Assembly (NCBI RefSeq): GCF_001956045.1
Contig: NZ_MRTH01000043.1
Span: forward strand, 1-60,920
From: Paenibacillus sp. FSL H7-0331
GTDB lineage: Bacteria > Bacillota > Bacilli > Paenibacillales > NBRC-103111
DNA length: 60,920 nt
Direction of reading: 5' to 3'
Shown here: positions 36,325-45,601 of the stretch, in pieces
Position numbering within the stretch: the stretch's first letter is position 1
Layout of the letters: every line of letters begins with the position of its first letter
Position numbers and translations under genes: made by a program
Notes under the pieces: generated by a model
What the model was told of the DNA's origin: nothing
Seen by the model: only the letters and a program-made list of their open reading frames with translations
Database searches by the model: none

Positions 36325-37191
36325 ATGGGACAATATATTCAGGTTGATGACAAGGTTAAGATATATGTAGAGGATATCGGTGAAGGGACCCCTGTGTTGT
36401 TTATTCACGGCTGGCCTTTAGATCACACCATGTTTGAATACCAATTTATGCAGCTGCCACGTCAGGGCTATCGTTGTATCGGGATCGATCTGCGCGGCTT
36501 CGGCCGATCTGACAGCCCGTGGGAGGGCTATTCCTATAATCAGCTGGCTGATGATATCCGGGTGGTTATCGATGAGCTTAAGCTGGCCAACGTGGTTCTG
36601 GCCGGATTTTCATTGGGTGGTGCGGTTGCGATACGATACATGTCCCGCCATGAGGGCCATGGTATTGCCAAGCTGCTGCTGATGGGCGCCGCGGCACCTT
36701 CGTTCATCCAACGCAACAACTTCCCGTTTGGAGCTCCTGAAGAGCAGATCGAAAAGCTGATGCTCGCTACACTTGCAGACCGTCCGCAGATGGTAACGGA
36801 TTTCAGTAAAATATTTACTGACAAAGGTGGCAGTGCGAGCTTTGAGGATTGGCTCCACCAGCATGCTGTAGGTGCTTCGGCACAAGGTACCCTGCGGGCG
36901 CTGGAATCGCTACGTGACGAAGATTTACGCGGCGATCTGGCAAGCATCAGGGTACCTACCGCTATCTTTCACGGAGAGAAGGATCAGATTTGTTCCTTCG
37001 AGCTGGCCAAGCTGACGGATCGCGGTATTGCCAATTCCAGACTGGTCGTTTTCGAAGAAAGTGGACACGCCATGCTGTTCGATGAGCCGGACAAATTCAG
37101 TGAAGAGCTGACCGGATTTTTGGCAGATCATTCGACTAGTCGTTCCACCAACGCTTCAGATCTTCCCACCATGATCTACCCTTCGGTTTAG
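36325..37191 (+). CDS. Alpha/beta hydrolase
   Basis: 288 residues. Oxyanion segment LFIHGWPLDH, nucleophile S96 in LAGFSLGGAV, acid in FHGEKDQIC and histidine in EESGHAMLFDEP complete a serine hydrolase triad of the chloroperoxidase/esterase group. Substrate unknown. Its last 18 codons overlap the end of the convergent penicillin-binding-protein gene by 56 bases, so its C-terminal tail (from about residue 271) is encoded antisense to the PBP tail. GGAGG precedes the ATG. Confidence 0.88.
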   Translation: MGQYIQVDDKVKIYVEDIGEGTPVLFIHGWPLDHTMFEYQFMQLPRQGYRCIGIDLRGFGRSDSPWEGYSYNQLADDIRVVIDELKLANVVLAGFSLGGAVAIRYMSRHEGHGIAKLLLMGAAAPSFIQRNNFPFGAPEEQIEKLMLATLADRPQMVTDFSKIFTDKGGSASFEDWLHQHAVGASAQGTLRALESLRDEDLRGDLASIRVPTAIFHGEKDQICSFELAKLTDRGIANSRLVVFEESGHAMLFDEPDKFSEELTGFLADHSTSRSTNASDLPTMIYPSV

Positions 37192-39220
37192 CAGGGGCAA
37201 TGCCGTCCTTTTTCGCAGGCTGCTCTGTGCAATACGTAGTAGGTTCTGTACCCTGGACAAAAGCCTCAGGTCGCGACTTGGGGCAGTCCTCGTTGGCAAG
37301 CTTGCCACTCACGGGATCAATATTGACAGTCACCACGCCATCCGGGACCGGAAACAGCTTCGGTGGAACCGATTCTAACGACCGCTCGGTGAATTCAGCA
37401 AAAATCGGCGCCGCGACATGAGACTCTAACGTACTGATATTACGATCCTTGTCATAACCGACCCAGACGGCCGTAGAGAGCTCAGGTGTATACCCGACCA
37501 GCCAGGCATCGGTATTGGTTGTGCCGGTTTTACCAGCTACGGGCCGTTTGATCACGGTTGATACCCGGTTGCCAGTACCCCCTTGCTCGAACACACTTTC
37601 CATCAATTGGGTCATGACATACGTATACGGAGGCTCGATAACCTGCTCTCGTTTGGGCTGGGCTTCATAGAGCACCCGTCCGCTGCGGTTCTCAATTTTC
37701 AACACCGCTGTAGGTTCAACACGTACACCGCCATTGGCGAATATGGCAAAAGCCGAAGCCATCTCGAACGGACTGACGGGGAAGGTTCCGAGTGCTAATG
37801 AAGGCAACGGCTTCATCGGACTGGTGATGCCCATTTTGCGTGCCGTCGCGATTACATTTTCTGCTCCTGTTTCGATAATCGAATGTACGGCAAATATATT
37901 ATCTGATTTGGCAATTGCCTGCCGCAGATCAATCCAGTTGTAATAGACGCTGCCAAAATTATTGGGCGTATAGCTCTGTCTGCCATTATCGTAGGTGAAG
38001 GTAGTCGGCTCGCTTTTGAAGCGAGTAAGCGGTGTGAATTGCTTTTGCTGCATTGCGGTCACATACACGATCGGCTTGAATGCTGAGCCGGGCTGACGTG
38101 TAGTAGCGAACACGCGGTTAAACTGGTTGTCCGCATAGCTTCGCCCTCCAACCATCGCGCGTACGTAACCATTACGTGGATCGATAGCGATCAGCGCTGC
38201 CTGCATGTCCCCATACGGCTCCATTTGAGCGGCGACGACCTCCTCGGCGATCTGTTGAGCCGAACTGTCCAGCGTGGTGTACACCCGAAGTCCGCCTTCA
38301 TCAAATTGCTCCTCCGTAATGCCATACTGCTCGGTAGCCAGACTTCGCACATAATCTCGGAAATAACCGGCAATCGCTGGTTTACGCGGCTCAAGCGTTA
38401 GAATATTCAGCTTGACCTTGCCGGCATCATCGGCCTCCTGCTGCGTGATCATGCCTGCTGTTGCCATGGTCTGGAGTACCGTTTGCTGCCGTTCCATCGC
38501 GCTCTTCAGATCATAATAAGGTGAAAAATAACGTGGACCTTTGGGAATACCAGCCAGCATGGCGCTTTCCGCTAATGTTAAATCAGCCGCATCCTTACCA
38601 AAAAACAGCTTGGCCGCAGCCTGAATGCCATAGGTGGAATGCCCATAATAGATTTGATTCAAATACTCGTCCAAAATTTCATCCTTGCTCATTTGCAGCT
38701 CCATCTGCACGGCATAATACGTTTCCTTGAGCTTCCGGGTCCATGTGCGTTCGTGCGATAAGTACAGATTGCGTGCCAACTGCTGTGTAATCGTACCGGC
38801 GCCCTGAACCTTGGACATGTGCTGTATATTAACGACCGCAGCGCGTGCGATCCCTTTCAAATCAAAGCCAACATGATGATAAAAGTTCCGGTCCTCAATA
38901 GCCAGTGTCGCCTGGATCAGATAGGGGGATATTTCCTGGAGGGTAACGCTTTGGCTGTTCTTACCACCATTCAACGTATCCAGGACTTGCCCGTGAATAT
39001 CATAGATTTCGGTCGCAGGCGCCATTTTCGATACAGGAAGCGCTTGGGAACGCATGTATAAGAGTGCTACAAAGAGTACAGCTGCACAGATCAAGACAGT
39101 CGAGAATGTTAACGAGCAGACCATTTTGAAGCGCCGAAAGCCGTGGAGACCTGTTTTACTGTCGGAGCTTTGCTGCTCGGCACGGGAGGGGCGGTTACTG
39201 GGCTCTTGAGACACGGTCAT
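37136..39220 (-). CDS. Class A penicillin-binding protein (PBP1A family, PbpG-like position)
   Basis: 694 residues: a short cytoplasmic tail, one transmembrane helix (about 33-55), a glycosyltransferase-51 domain with the catalytic glutamate motif EDRNFYHHVG and GAGTITQQLARNLYLS, and a transpeptidase domain with SxxK in PGSAFKP (about residue 380), SDN in AKSDNIF and KTG in GKTGTTNTDAW. It polymerises and crosslinks peptidoglycan outside the membrane. In B. subtilis the sporulation PBP gene pbpG sits next to speE-speB, as here, so this is its positional counterpart. AAAGGATGG precedes the ATG. Confidence 0.94.
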   Translation of the reverse strand: MTVSQEPSNRPSRAEQQSSDSKTGLHGFRRFKMVCSLTFSTVLICAAVLFVALLYMRSQALPVSKMAPATEIYDIHGQVLDTLNGGKNSQSVTLQEISPYLIQATLAIEDRNFYHHVGFDLKGIARAAVVNIQHMSKVQGAGTITQQLARNLYLSHERTWTRKLKETYYAVQMELQMSKDEILDEYLNQIYYGHSTYGIQAAAKLFFGKDAADLTLAESAMLAGIPKGPRYFSPYYDLKSAMERQQTVLQTMATAGMITQQEADDAGKVKLNILTLEPRKPAIAGYFRDYVRSLATEQYGITEEQFDEGGLRVYTTLDSSAQQIAEEVVAAQMEPYGDMQAALIAIDPRNGYVRAMVGGRSYADNQFNRVFATTRQPGSAFKPIVYVTAMQQKQFTPLTRFKSEPTTFTYDNGRQSYTPNNFGSVYYNWIDLRQAIAKSDNIFAVHSIIETGAENVIATARKMGITSPMKPLPSLALGTFPVSPFEMASAFAIFANGGVRVEPTAVLKIENRSGRVLYEAQPKREQVIEPPYTYVMTQLMESVFEQGGTGNRVSTVIKRPVAGKTGTTNTDAWLVGYTPELSTAVWVGYDKDRNISTLESHVAAPIFAEFTERSLESVPPKLFPVPDGVVTVNIDPVSGKLANEDCPKSRPEAFVQGTEPTTYCTEQPAKKDGIAPAKPKGRSWWEDLKRWWND

Positions 39221-39350
39221 CCATCCTTTCGGTTATTTGCGATTCGGTGTGCCTATAACACCAGTATGGAAAAAATCGCAAACTGCTAATCATCGGAAAC
39301 CGTTATAATGTTAATTTATTTTGAACACGGCGCCTTTGGGCCGTTTAAGG

Positions 39351-39378
39351 TTGCATTTTCGAGTAGATACACTATAAT
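39351..39378 (+). promoter_or_regulatory. Candidate sigma-A promoter of speE-speB
   Basis: TTGCAT (39351-39356) and TATAAT (39373-39378) with a 16-base spacer, about 95 bases before speE. Confidence 0.6.
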
Positions 39379-39475
39379 ACAACTTGACGCATAGCTATTG
39401 GCTGACGAAGCCAATCGACCCGGATTTTGGGGCTATATCGGCTTGAGATTCGTAAACAAGAAAGGTGAGATGAAC

Positions 39476-40303
39476 ATGGAATTATGGTACACAGAGAAAC
39501 AAACGGAGCAGTATGGGATTACCGCGAAAATTCGCGAGACGCTTGTAACGGAGAAAACCGATTTTCAAGATCTTGCTATCATTGATACAGTTGAATTTGG
39601 TCGTATGCTCGTATTGGATGGTATGGTCATGACGACCGTTAGAGACGAGTTTGTTTATCATGAAATGGTGGCGCATCCTGCGTTATACACGCATCCGAAT
39701 CCAAAGCAGGTGCTGATTGTAGGCGGCGGCGACGGTGGTGTTGTTCGTGAAGTGATGAAGCACCCAGGCGTGGAAAAAGCGGTTCTTGTCGATATCGATG
39801 GCAAGGTTATCGAATATTCCAAGCAGTATTTGCCGGAAATTGCCGGTGAGCTGGACAATCCTCGCGTAGAAGTCATTGTTAACGATGGCTACATGCATAT
39901 CCACGATCACAAAAATACATACGACGTGATCATGGTCGATTCGACCGAACCGGTAGGACCAGCGGTTGAACTGTTCAGCAAAGGCTTTTATCAAGGAATT
40001 TACGAATCTTTGAAGGAAGACGGAATCTTTGTTGCACAAACAGATAACCCTTGGTTTAAAGCCGATCTGATTCAGAGCGTAAATCGCGACGTCAAGGAGA
40101 TTTTCCCGATTGTCCGCGTTTATTGTGCAAACATTCCTACTTACCCAAGCGGTTTGTGGACTTTCACAATGGGCAGCAAAAAGTATGATCCCCTGCAGGT
40201 TGATGAAACGCAAATTCCTGATATCGATACTAAATATTACAGCCCTCGACTGCACAAAGCGGCTTTTGCACTGCCGAAATTTGTTGAAGATCTGTGTAAG
40301 TAA
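39476..40303 (+). CDS. speE: Spermidine synthase (polyamine aminopropyltransferase)
   Basis: 275 residues from the ATG at 39476 ([10 protein letters not shown]), which matches the family N-terminus; AAAGGTGAG lies 6 bases upstream, and the extra upstream codons are not conserved. Rossmann-fold aminopropyltransferase: [15 protein letters not shown] binds decarboxylated S-adenosylmethionine, [18 protein letters not shown] continues the site, and [13 protein letters not shown] holds the catalytic aspartate that activates putrescine. It works with the agmatinase encoded next, which supplies putrescine. Confidence 0.97.
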   Translation: MELWYTEKQTEQYGITAKIRETLVTEKTDFQDLAIIDTVEFGRMLVLDGMVMTTVRDEFVYHEMVAHPALYTHPNPKQVLIVGGGDGGVVREVMKHPGVEKAVLVDIDGKVIEYSKQYLPEIAGELDNPRVEVIVNDGYMHIHDHKNTYDVIMVDSTEPVGPAVELFSKGFYQGIYESLKEDGIFVAQTDNPWFKADLIQSVNRDVKEIFPIVRVYCANIPTYPSGLWTFTMGSKKYDPLQVDETQIPDIDTKYYSPRLHKAAFALPKFVEDLCK

Positions 40304-40339
40304 GACATTTGAACTGAAATATCGGTTTTGAATCTGTCG

Positions 40340-40414
40340 GCATGTACCCAGGTGGGTATATGCAAGCCTACTTAGCCGATTGCTGTTGGAGCAACCTGCT
40401 TCCTCGCAATCGGC
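40340..40414 (+). other. Two tandem hairpins between speE and speB
   Basis: Hairpin 1: GCATGTACCCA (40340-40350) and TGGGTATATGC (40353-40363), one mismatch. Hairpin 2: GCCGATTGC (40375-40383) and GCAATCGGC (40406-40414), perfect, with an inner GTTG/CAAC. No T run follows directly. They may protect, process or regulate the operon mRNA. Confidence 0.65.
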
Positions 40415-40448
40415 GAAACTGCTTATTTTAATGAAGGAAGTGTGAAGC

Positions 40449-41318
40449 ATGCGTTTGGATCAAGCCTATTCCGGCAATGTATTTATATTAAGCTCCGATA
40501 ACTATGAATCTTCCCGTGCTGTTATTTATGGTATGCCAATGGACTATACCGTCAGTTTCCGACCTGGTTCCCGTTTTGGACCGACACGGATTCGCGAAGT
40601 TTCGATTGGATTGGAAGAGTATAGTCCTTATTTGGACAAAAGTCTTGATGAAATGACGTATTTCGATGCGGGCGATTTGCTGCTTCCCTTTGGTAATGCA
40701 GCGCGCAGCTTGGAAATTATTGGATATTACGTGCGAGGCTTGCTGAAGGACAATAAATTCCCGCTAGGCCTGGGCGGTGAGCATTTGGTATCATGGCCGG
40801 TGTTCCGTGAAATGTATGCCAAGTATCCCGATCTGGCGATCGTTCATTTTGATGCCCATGCTGACCTGCGTGAGCAGTATGAGGGGGAGCCGTTATCCCA
40901 TTCCACGCCGCTTCGTAAAGCAGCAGGCTTGATCGGGGGGCGCAACATTTATCAGTTCGGTATTCGTTCCGGCTCACGTGAGGAATTCCAATATGCGCGT
41001 GAACATATTAATTTTCACCCGTTTGAAGTGCTTGAGCCATTGAAAAAGGTGCTTCCGGAGCTGGCTGGTCGTCCGATTTATTTAACTATCGATATTGATG
41101 TGCTTGACCCTTCCTGCGCGCCAGGCACAGGTACAGCCGAAGCTGGCGGCATCACCTCCAAGGAACTGCTGGCTGCGATCCATGCCATGGCTGCTGCCAA
41201 CCTGAATGTAGTTGGTGCTGATGTCGTTGAGGTAGCTCCCGCTTACGATCCGACAGAGCAAACCCAGATTGTGGCTGCCAAGCTGATCCGTGAAATTTTG
41301 CTAGGGCTTGTGAAGTAG
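40449..41318 (+). CDS. speB: Agmatinase
   Basis: 289 residues of the ureohydrolase family. The dinuclear manganese site is evident: GLGGEHLVSWP, HFDAHADLR, TIDIDVLDPSCAPGTGTAEAGG and the glutamate in ADVVEVAPAYD. It converts agmatine to putrescine and urea in the cytosol and so feeds spermidine synthase. Gene order speE-speB matches B. subtilis. GGAAG precedes the ATG, and a strong hairpin follows the stop. Confidence 0.96.
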   Translation: MRLDQAYSGNVFILSSDNYESSRAVIYGMPMDYTVSFRPGSRFGPTRIREVSIGLEEYSPYLDKSLDEMTYFDAGDLLLPFGNAARSLEIIGYYVRGLLKDNKFPLGLGGEHLVSWPVFREMYAKYPDLAIVHFDAHADLREQYEGEPLSHSTPLRKAAGLIGGRNIYQFGIRSGSREEFQYAREHINFHPFEVLEPLKKVLPELAGRPIYLTIDIDVLDPSCAPGTGTAEAGGITSKELLAAIHAMAAANLNVVGADVVEVAPAYDPTEQTQIVAAKLIREILLGLVK

Positions 41319-41360
41319 CTTTACTTGATTCAAACATGTCCAGACGGTTAGTTTGGAAGC

Positions 41361-41412
41361 ATACAGCAAACAGCCTGCTTCGTCCTAGTGCGGAACAGGC
41401 TGTTTGCTGTAT
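41361..41412. terminator. Shared hairpin between speB and the metallophosphoesterase gene
   Basis: A perfect 17-base inverted repeat (ATACAGCAAACAGCCTG and its complement) with an 18-base loop, between convergent genes. There is no clear T run. Confidence 0.7.
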
Positions 41413-41484
41413 TGGGGTGGGATTCGATCTCAGAGGGACTTATGTATTCGACAGTAGACACGGTATACACAGTATGGATCGGAT

Positions 41485-42345
41485 TTAACCGCTTCGGAGT
41501 GTAAATACGCTTAGCTCTGGTCGGCAGAAGAAACGGATTGGCAGCACGGATACGCCAATACCTCGGTTCGTGTACACCTGCAGCTTGCCATCGCCAAGTG
41601 AGTAATAGCCATCTGGATATTTGGAGCCATAAGCAGGGGTAAACAAGTGTCCGTAGAAAGGCAGACGAACCTGCCCGCCGTGACTGTGACCGGATAGCTG
41701 TAAATCGATCGAATGCTTCAGAGCTATATCTGCAAAATCAGGACAGTGCGAAAGCAGCAGCGTAAACGCATCACTCGGTACATCGTGAAGTGCTTTTGGT
41801 AGATCAGGCTTACCATCCCACATATCATCGACACCGCTTAACCAGATCGTTGACTTTTCGCGTTTTAGGGGAACAGACTGATTCATCAACAGAGCGAAGC
41901 CGCTGTCCAGCAGTATGCGCTTTATCTTTTCGGTCTCCTTGCCATAGTAATCATGGTTACCAAGCACTGCGCCTTTACCAAGAGGTGCCTTCAAACGAGA
42001 GAGTACTTGTACAGCAGGAGCAGCATCGCTGCCAACCGTATAATCAAACAAATCACCTGTAAAGCAGATCAGGTCCGGCTGGAGTGACTGGATATGATCT
42101 ACCAATTCATTCAACTGCTCAACCGTGTAGTGAAAGCCAAGGTGGACATCGCTGAATTGGACCACACGCATGCCATCAAAAGCAGAGGGCAGCCTCTTCA
42201 ACTGTATAGTTATCTCCTTTGTATAGAGCCAACGGGGCTCCGCAAATCGGGCATACGTATATCCTGCAGATGGTGTTAGAATGAGACCCGCCAGCATAAA
42301 TAAGCATTTTTTCATAAAAGCTCTCCGGTTCATATCAGCATTCAT
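41485..42345 (-). CDS. Metallophosphoesterase, probable Tat-exported (YkuE-like)
   Basis: 286 residues. The N-terminus has a twin-arginine motif NRRAFMKK followed by a hydrophobic stretch, as in the Tat substrate YkuE of B. subtilis. Calcineurin-like motifs follow in order: FSDVHLG, TGDLFDY, LGNHDYYG, LLLSHCPD and LSGHSHGGQ. These bind two metal ions and hydrolyse phosphoesters; YkuE is described as a wall-associated phosphodiesterase. No tatA or tatC is in the window. M5 is an alternative start. Confidence 0.9.
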   Translation of the reverse strand: MNADMNRRAFMKKCLFMLAGLILTPSAGYTYARFAEPRWLYTKEITIQLKRLPSAFDGMRVVQFSDVHLGFHYTVEQLNELVDHIQSLQPDLICFTGDLFDYTVGSDAAPAVQVLSRLKAPLGKGAVLGNHDYYGKETEKIKRILLDSGFALLMNQSVPLKREKSTIWLSGVDDMWDGKPDLPKALHDVPSDAFTLLLSHCPDFADIALKHSIDLQLSGHSHGGQVRLPFYGHLFTPAYGSKYPDGYYSLGDGKLQVYTNRGIGVSVLPIRFFCRPELSVFTLRSG

Positions 42346-42474
42346 CCGTTCATTTTAGAAGTGCGTTATTCCTAAGCTTACTGTTTGGTTGGGGCGGACT
42401 TATAAGTACTGCGACTTCTCTCAGTGTGACACCCGATTGCTCGTGTTTTAAACCGGATGATATCGATTCTGTAT

Positions 42475-43305
42475 CTATAGCAGTCGATGAATGCTGCGGA
42501 AGGCGCTTGGCGTGATCCCTTCTTGGCGCTTGAACAGCTTAATAAAGTAACTGCAGTCCTCGTAGCCGACTTGACGGGCAACCTCGCGAACCTCCAGCTC
42601 CAGCGGCTGCAGCAGTAGTTCCTTGGCTTTACTCAGCCGATAACGAGTGAGATAAGCAATCGGTCTTATGCCCATCGTTTGTTGAAATAACAGACACGTA
42701 TGCTGGGGAGTAACTCCAAGCTTATCGGCTATTTGCTGCATGGTGATGGGCTGATCGAAGCTTTCTTCTATGAGAGCAAATACAGGTGCCAACTGCTCCA
42801 TGTGCTGCTGCTTGGAGCGCACCTCTGAAGATGAGGCATGCAGGAACAAATCGAGCAGTAATTCATAAGCGAGGGCAGAGCATTCTGCGCTGCGCAGCGG
42901 ATTCTGTGATTGCAAGATGGATAGGATCGAATGCATGACAGCGAGCGTTACATCGGGATTGGGTAAATAAAGCACTGTAGAAGCCTGTACCTGCATGGAG
43001 TCCAACAGACTGGTCATGCAGGCTCCATTAAAGGTAACCCAGCGCACCGTCCATGGTGATGTGATGGGTTCATATTCATGCATAACGCCAGGGAATAAGA
43101 GCATTCCTTGTCCTCTGTGCACCGTGTGAATTTTCCCGTCGACCTTTAATTGCCCGGTACCGTTCAAGGTTTGAATCCATTGATAGTCCGGGAAACCGTG
43201 CTCCCGCTTCATCATATTTTGATTGTGCCAGCCGCCTGCTCCCGTTACATACACAGGCAGCCGCATCTCCATCTCGGTCATAACGCCAAATATATTCATC
43301 GTCAT
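42475..43305 (-). CDS. AraC-family transcriptional regulator
   Basis: About 276 residues from the ATG at 43305 (GAGGA 9 bases upstream). The longer open frame reaches into a repetitive G-rich sequence and is unlikely to be translated. An N-terminal cupin-type sensor (about 30-140: HRGQGMLLFPGVMHEYEP) precedes two helix-turn-helix motifs in the last 100 residues (MQQIADKLGVTPQH, VREVARQVGYEDCSYFIKLF, GITPSAFR). It probably senses a sugar or similar ligand. Target genes are not obvious. A copy of repeat A lies directly upstream in its 5' region. Confidence 0.9.
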   Translation of the reverse strand: MTMNIFGVMTEMEMRLPVYVTGAGGWHNQNMMKREHGFPDYQWIQTLNGTGQLKVDGKIHTVHRGQGMLLFPGVMHEYEPITSPWTVRWVTFNGACMTSLLDSMQVQASTVLYLPNPDVTLAVMHSILSILQSQNPLRSAECSALAYELLLDLFLHASSSEVRSKQQHMEQLAPVFALIEESFDQPITMQQIADKLGVTPQHTCLLFQQTMGIRPIAYLTRYRLSKAKELLLQPLELEVREVARQVGYEDCSYFIKLFKRQEGITPSAFRSIHRLL

Positions 43306-43370
43306 CTGCCGTGTCCTCAATTCCTTAAGCATATTCTTATGGTAACAATAAAATAACAGTAATGCCAACA

Positions 43371-43448
43371 CCCTCCCAAACCCACCCAAACCCACCCAAA
43401 CCCTCCCTATAGGGAGGGCCCCAAAGGGCGCTGCCCTCTGGACTCCCA
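43371..43448 (-). repeat. Repeat element A, copy 1
   Basis: Contains tandem CCCACCCAAA units, the palindrome CCCTCCCTATAGGGAGGG, then GCCCCAAAGGGCG and TGCCCTCTGGACTCCCA. A nearly identical element lies inverted at 46863-46920. Relative to the AraC gene it has the same orientation as the other copy has relative to pyrG. Confidence 0.8.
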
Positions 43449-43477
43449 TAGCCGTGTGCAGGGTTTAGTGGTGTTGG

Positions 43478-43652
43478 CTCGCTTTCGTCCCTACGGGACA
43501 CGCTTAACTGTTGGTGTGAGGGAGGATGGAGTGAGTGTGGAGGGTTTGACTCGCTTTCGTCCCTACGGGACACGCTTTACTGGAGGTGTGAGGCGGATGG
43601 AGAGACTGTGGTGGAATGGGAGTCGCATCGTCCCTGTGGGACTCGCTTGGTT
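43478..43652 (+). repeat. Three copies of repeat element B
   Basis: Units at 43478-43508, 43550-43580 and 43620-43652 share TCGCTTTCGTCCCTACGGG followed by ACACGCTT; the third is diverged (CGCATCGTCCCTGTGGGACTC). The core GTCCC..GGGAC is self-complementary. Two further copies lie inverted at 46733-46832. Confidence 0.8.
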
Positions 43653-43747
43653 GTGATGGGCTATGTACTGCTTACTAAGCAATCAAGAATTCGACAGATA
43701 CCGGAGAGCTGCTTTCTCAGAGGTATTAAACGTTTGGTGAATAAAGA

Positions 43748-43876
43748 GCGAAGCGGCCAAATGGTCCTGGAGAAGCGATAGCGTTCGCCTTTGTTTCCAT
43801 GCTTTTACCTCTAAATGTCTTATACAATCAAAAAAATAGGGGAACAACAGCGATCGGAAGGATATTTGGCCGCGCA
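43748..43876. mobile_element. MITE-like element with imperfect terminal inverted repeats
   Basis: The left end GCGGCCAAATGGTCC (from 43754) and right end GGATATTTGGCCGC (to 43873) are near-complements. The similarity continues inward as TTTGTTTCC on the left and GGGGAACAA on the right. No coding capacity. Size about 127 bases. From memory, GCGGCCAAATGGTCC-type sequences recur in Paenibacillus genomes. The remaining parts of the 692-base gap 43306-43998 show no gene. Confidence 0.55.
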
Positions 43877-43998
43877 GTGGGTCATATTCATCGGACTTTT
43901 AACTTGCTGTTATCATCATAAGTTTGAATAATTTGCTTTCGTTCGCTAGACTAGGATGTACAAACATGCAGCTGGCTGCGGTTATGATTTAGGAGGAC

Positions 43999-44418
43999 AT
44001 GATGAGTCAATCCATACAAGTGAGCATACAAATAGAAAGTCGCATAGATGATGATCCTGTCACCCGCCATAACGTGGAGGGCGATCTGTATCCAAAGGGG
44101 AATCATTACTATCTGCGATATAAGGAAGCAGATCCCGAGATGGCGGGGACGTCGACATTAATCAAGCTGGAAACAGGGCTTGTCCGAATTATTCGGCAGG
44201 GCAATGTGCGCTCAGAGCAAACCTTTGTTGCCGGGCAGCGGCTCAAGGGTTATTACGACGCGCCGCACGGCAAGCTGGAGTTGGAAGCAGATACCCAACA
44301 GTTAAACGTACAATTGGAACATGGGCTGGGTACTGTGGATTGGAGTTATGAACTATTTGTTATGGGAGAAAGAGCCGGGGCCTATCGGCTGCGGCTGATT
44401 GTAAGTGCCAAGGCATAG
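43999..44418 (+). CDS. DUF1934 protein (YwiB-like)
   Basis: 139 residues, beta-rich, of the YwiB family with a calycin-like barrel. Landmarks: VSIQIESRIDDD at the start, GDLYPKGNHYYLRYKE, and LFVMGERAGAYRLRLIV near the C-terminus. Function is unknown. In B. subtilis ywiB sits directly before argS and near rpoE; here argS is absent, and a subtilase gene lies between ywiB and rpoE. The first ATG follows AGGAGGACATG. Confidence 0.85.
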   Translation: MMSQSIQVSIQIESRIDDDPVTRHNVEGDLYPKGNHYYLRYKEADPEMAGTSTLIKLETGLVRIIRQGNVRSEQTFVAGQRLKGYYDAPHGKLELEADTQQLNVQLEHGLGTVDWSYELFVMGERAGAYRLRLIVSAKA

Positions 44419-44422
44419 AGTG

Positions 44423-45601
44423 TTATTTCACAGCCGTTTTTGGTTTTATCACGGCGTTAACGGCTCTGAGCGCATGGACTTCCCGAATACTCATGCCGGG
44501 CTTTATCAACAGGCGGGCATGTCTTTTTACTATCGACTTGATCTGAGTAGGATTCAATCCGGGTTTTCGGGAAAGCATGAGCGCAACGACACCGGACACA
44601 TGGGAGGTTGCCATCGAGGTACCACTGAGCTCGTGATATTTGCCTTTTAACCAGGTGGAGTATATTTTTTCGCCTGGTGCGTAAATGTCGATGGTTTTGC
44701 TGACGTTGCTGAAAGGTGCTATTTTACCACGGCGGGTCGAGGCTCCGACAGCAATCACCTGCCGCAGGCGGGCTGGATAATCGATAATTTTTTGCTTGCC
44801 CTCATTGCCCGAGGAAGCGACCACGATAACACCGGATCGGAAAGCGTGCAGAACGGCGAGCTCCAAAGCCTTGCTGTAGGTTTTCATTCCAAAGCTCATA
44901 TTAATAATATGAATTTGATTTCTGACACACCAATCGATACCACCAATAATGTCAGACACAAAGGCACTCCCTTGGTGATCAAAAGCTTTAACCGGATGAA
45001 TGATAGCTTGCGGCGCTACACCAACAATGCCTTGCTGGCGGCTTGAAGCGGCGGCGATCGTACCAGCGATATGGGTGCCGTGTCCGTTATCGTCATTTGG
45101 CAATAAATGTCGATTGACCAGATTGACTCCATACGAAAGGCAATGGCGTAAATCAGGATGCGAATAATCGGCCCCGGTATCAATCACCCCTACCCGAATA
45201 CGATCTCCCTTCGATTTGCTCCATGTTTGAGGCGCGCGAATATGTTTAACTCCCCAAGGGACGCTTGGCGCATGGCTGTGCGCTGTACCGCTCGATGGCT
45301 GCACCGCATTGACGACCTTAATGGCATGAACACTCATGATCCTATCGGTTTCGATGGATTTTATATAAGGGATGGACGGCGGTTTGGTTGTTGTGTTCAA
45401 TGTACAGGAAATGGCATTAATGATAGCGAGCGGTTGAATATCAGGTAAGGGAACGGAGTTTTTGGTGGCAGCGTTGAGCTCCCGGATACACGTACAATAA
45501 TCACGACGGCTTGAGAATCGGATGATATGCTTACAGTCGGCGTTTTCGGTGTCCTGCACGGCTGCTGCTTCCAGCCAATTGATAAAAGTGGATGATTTCA
45601 A
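44423..45601 (-). CDS. S8-family subtilisin-like serine peptidase
   Basis: 392 residues with the subtilase triad: Asp in GVIDTGADYSHP, His in NGHGTHIAGT, Ser in SGTSMATSHVSG, and the oxyanion Asn in VASSGNEG. The first 110 residues form a propeptide-like region, and no signal peptide can be seen, so it is either cytosolic or exported by another route. The start appears to be TTG at 45601, 11 bases after AGGAGG. An ATG in another frame sits closer to the same site and opens a 25-codon frame that ends early. The stop is 5 bases from that of the convergent ywiB. Confidence 0.88.
   Translation of the reverse strand: MKSSTFINWLEAAAVQDTENADCKHIIRFSSRRDYCTCIRELNAATKNSVPLPDIQPLAIINAISCTLNTTTKPPSIPYIKSIETDRIMSVHAIKVVNAVQPSSGTAHSHAPSVPWGVKHIRAPQTWSKSKGDRIRVGVIDTGADYSHPDLRHCLSYGVNLVNRHLLPNDDNGHGTHIAGTIAAASSRQQGIVGVAPQAIIHPVKAFDHQGSAFVSDIIGGIDWCVRNQIHIINMSFGMKTYSKALELAVLHAFRSGVIVVASSGNEGKQKIIDYPARLRQVIAVGASTRRGKIAPFSNVSKTIDIYAPGEKIYSTWLKGKYHELSGTSMATSHVSGVVALMLSRKPGLNPTQIKSIVKRHARLLIKPGMSIREVHALRAVNAVIKPKTAVK

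Noticed and set aside
43306..43449. N-terminal extension of the AraC regulator
   Set aside because: It translates the CCCACCCAAA tandem units and has no better ribosome binding site than the ATG at 43305.
43371..43652. Possible CRISPR array
   Set aside because: Repeats are too few and unequally spaced, the units are of two kinds, and no cas genes are nearby.
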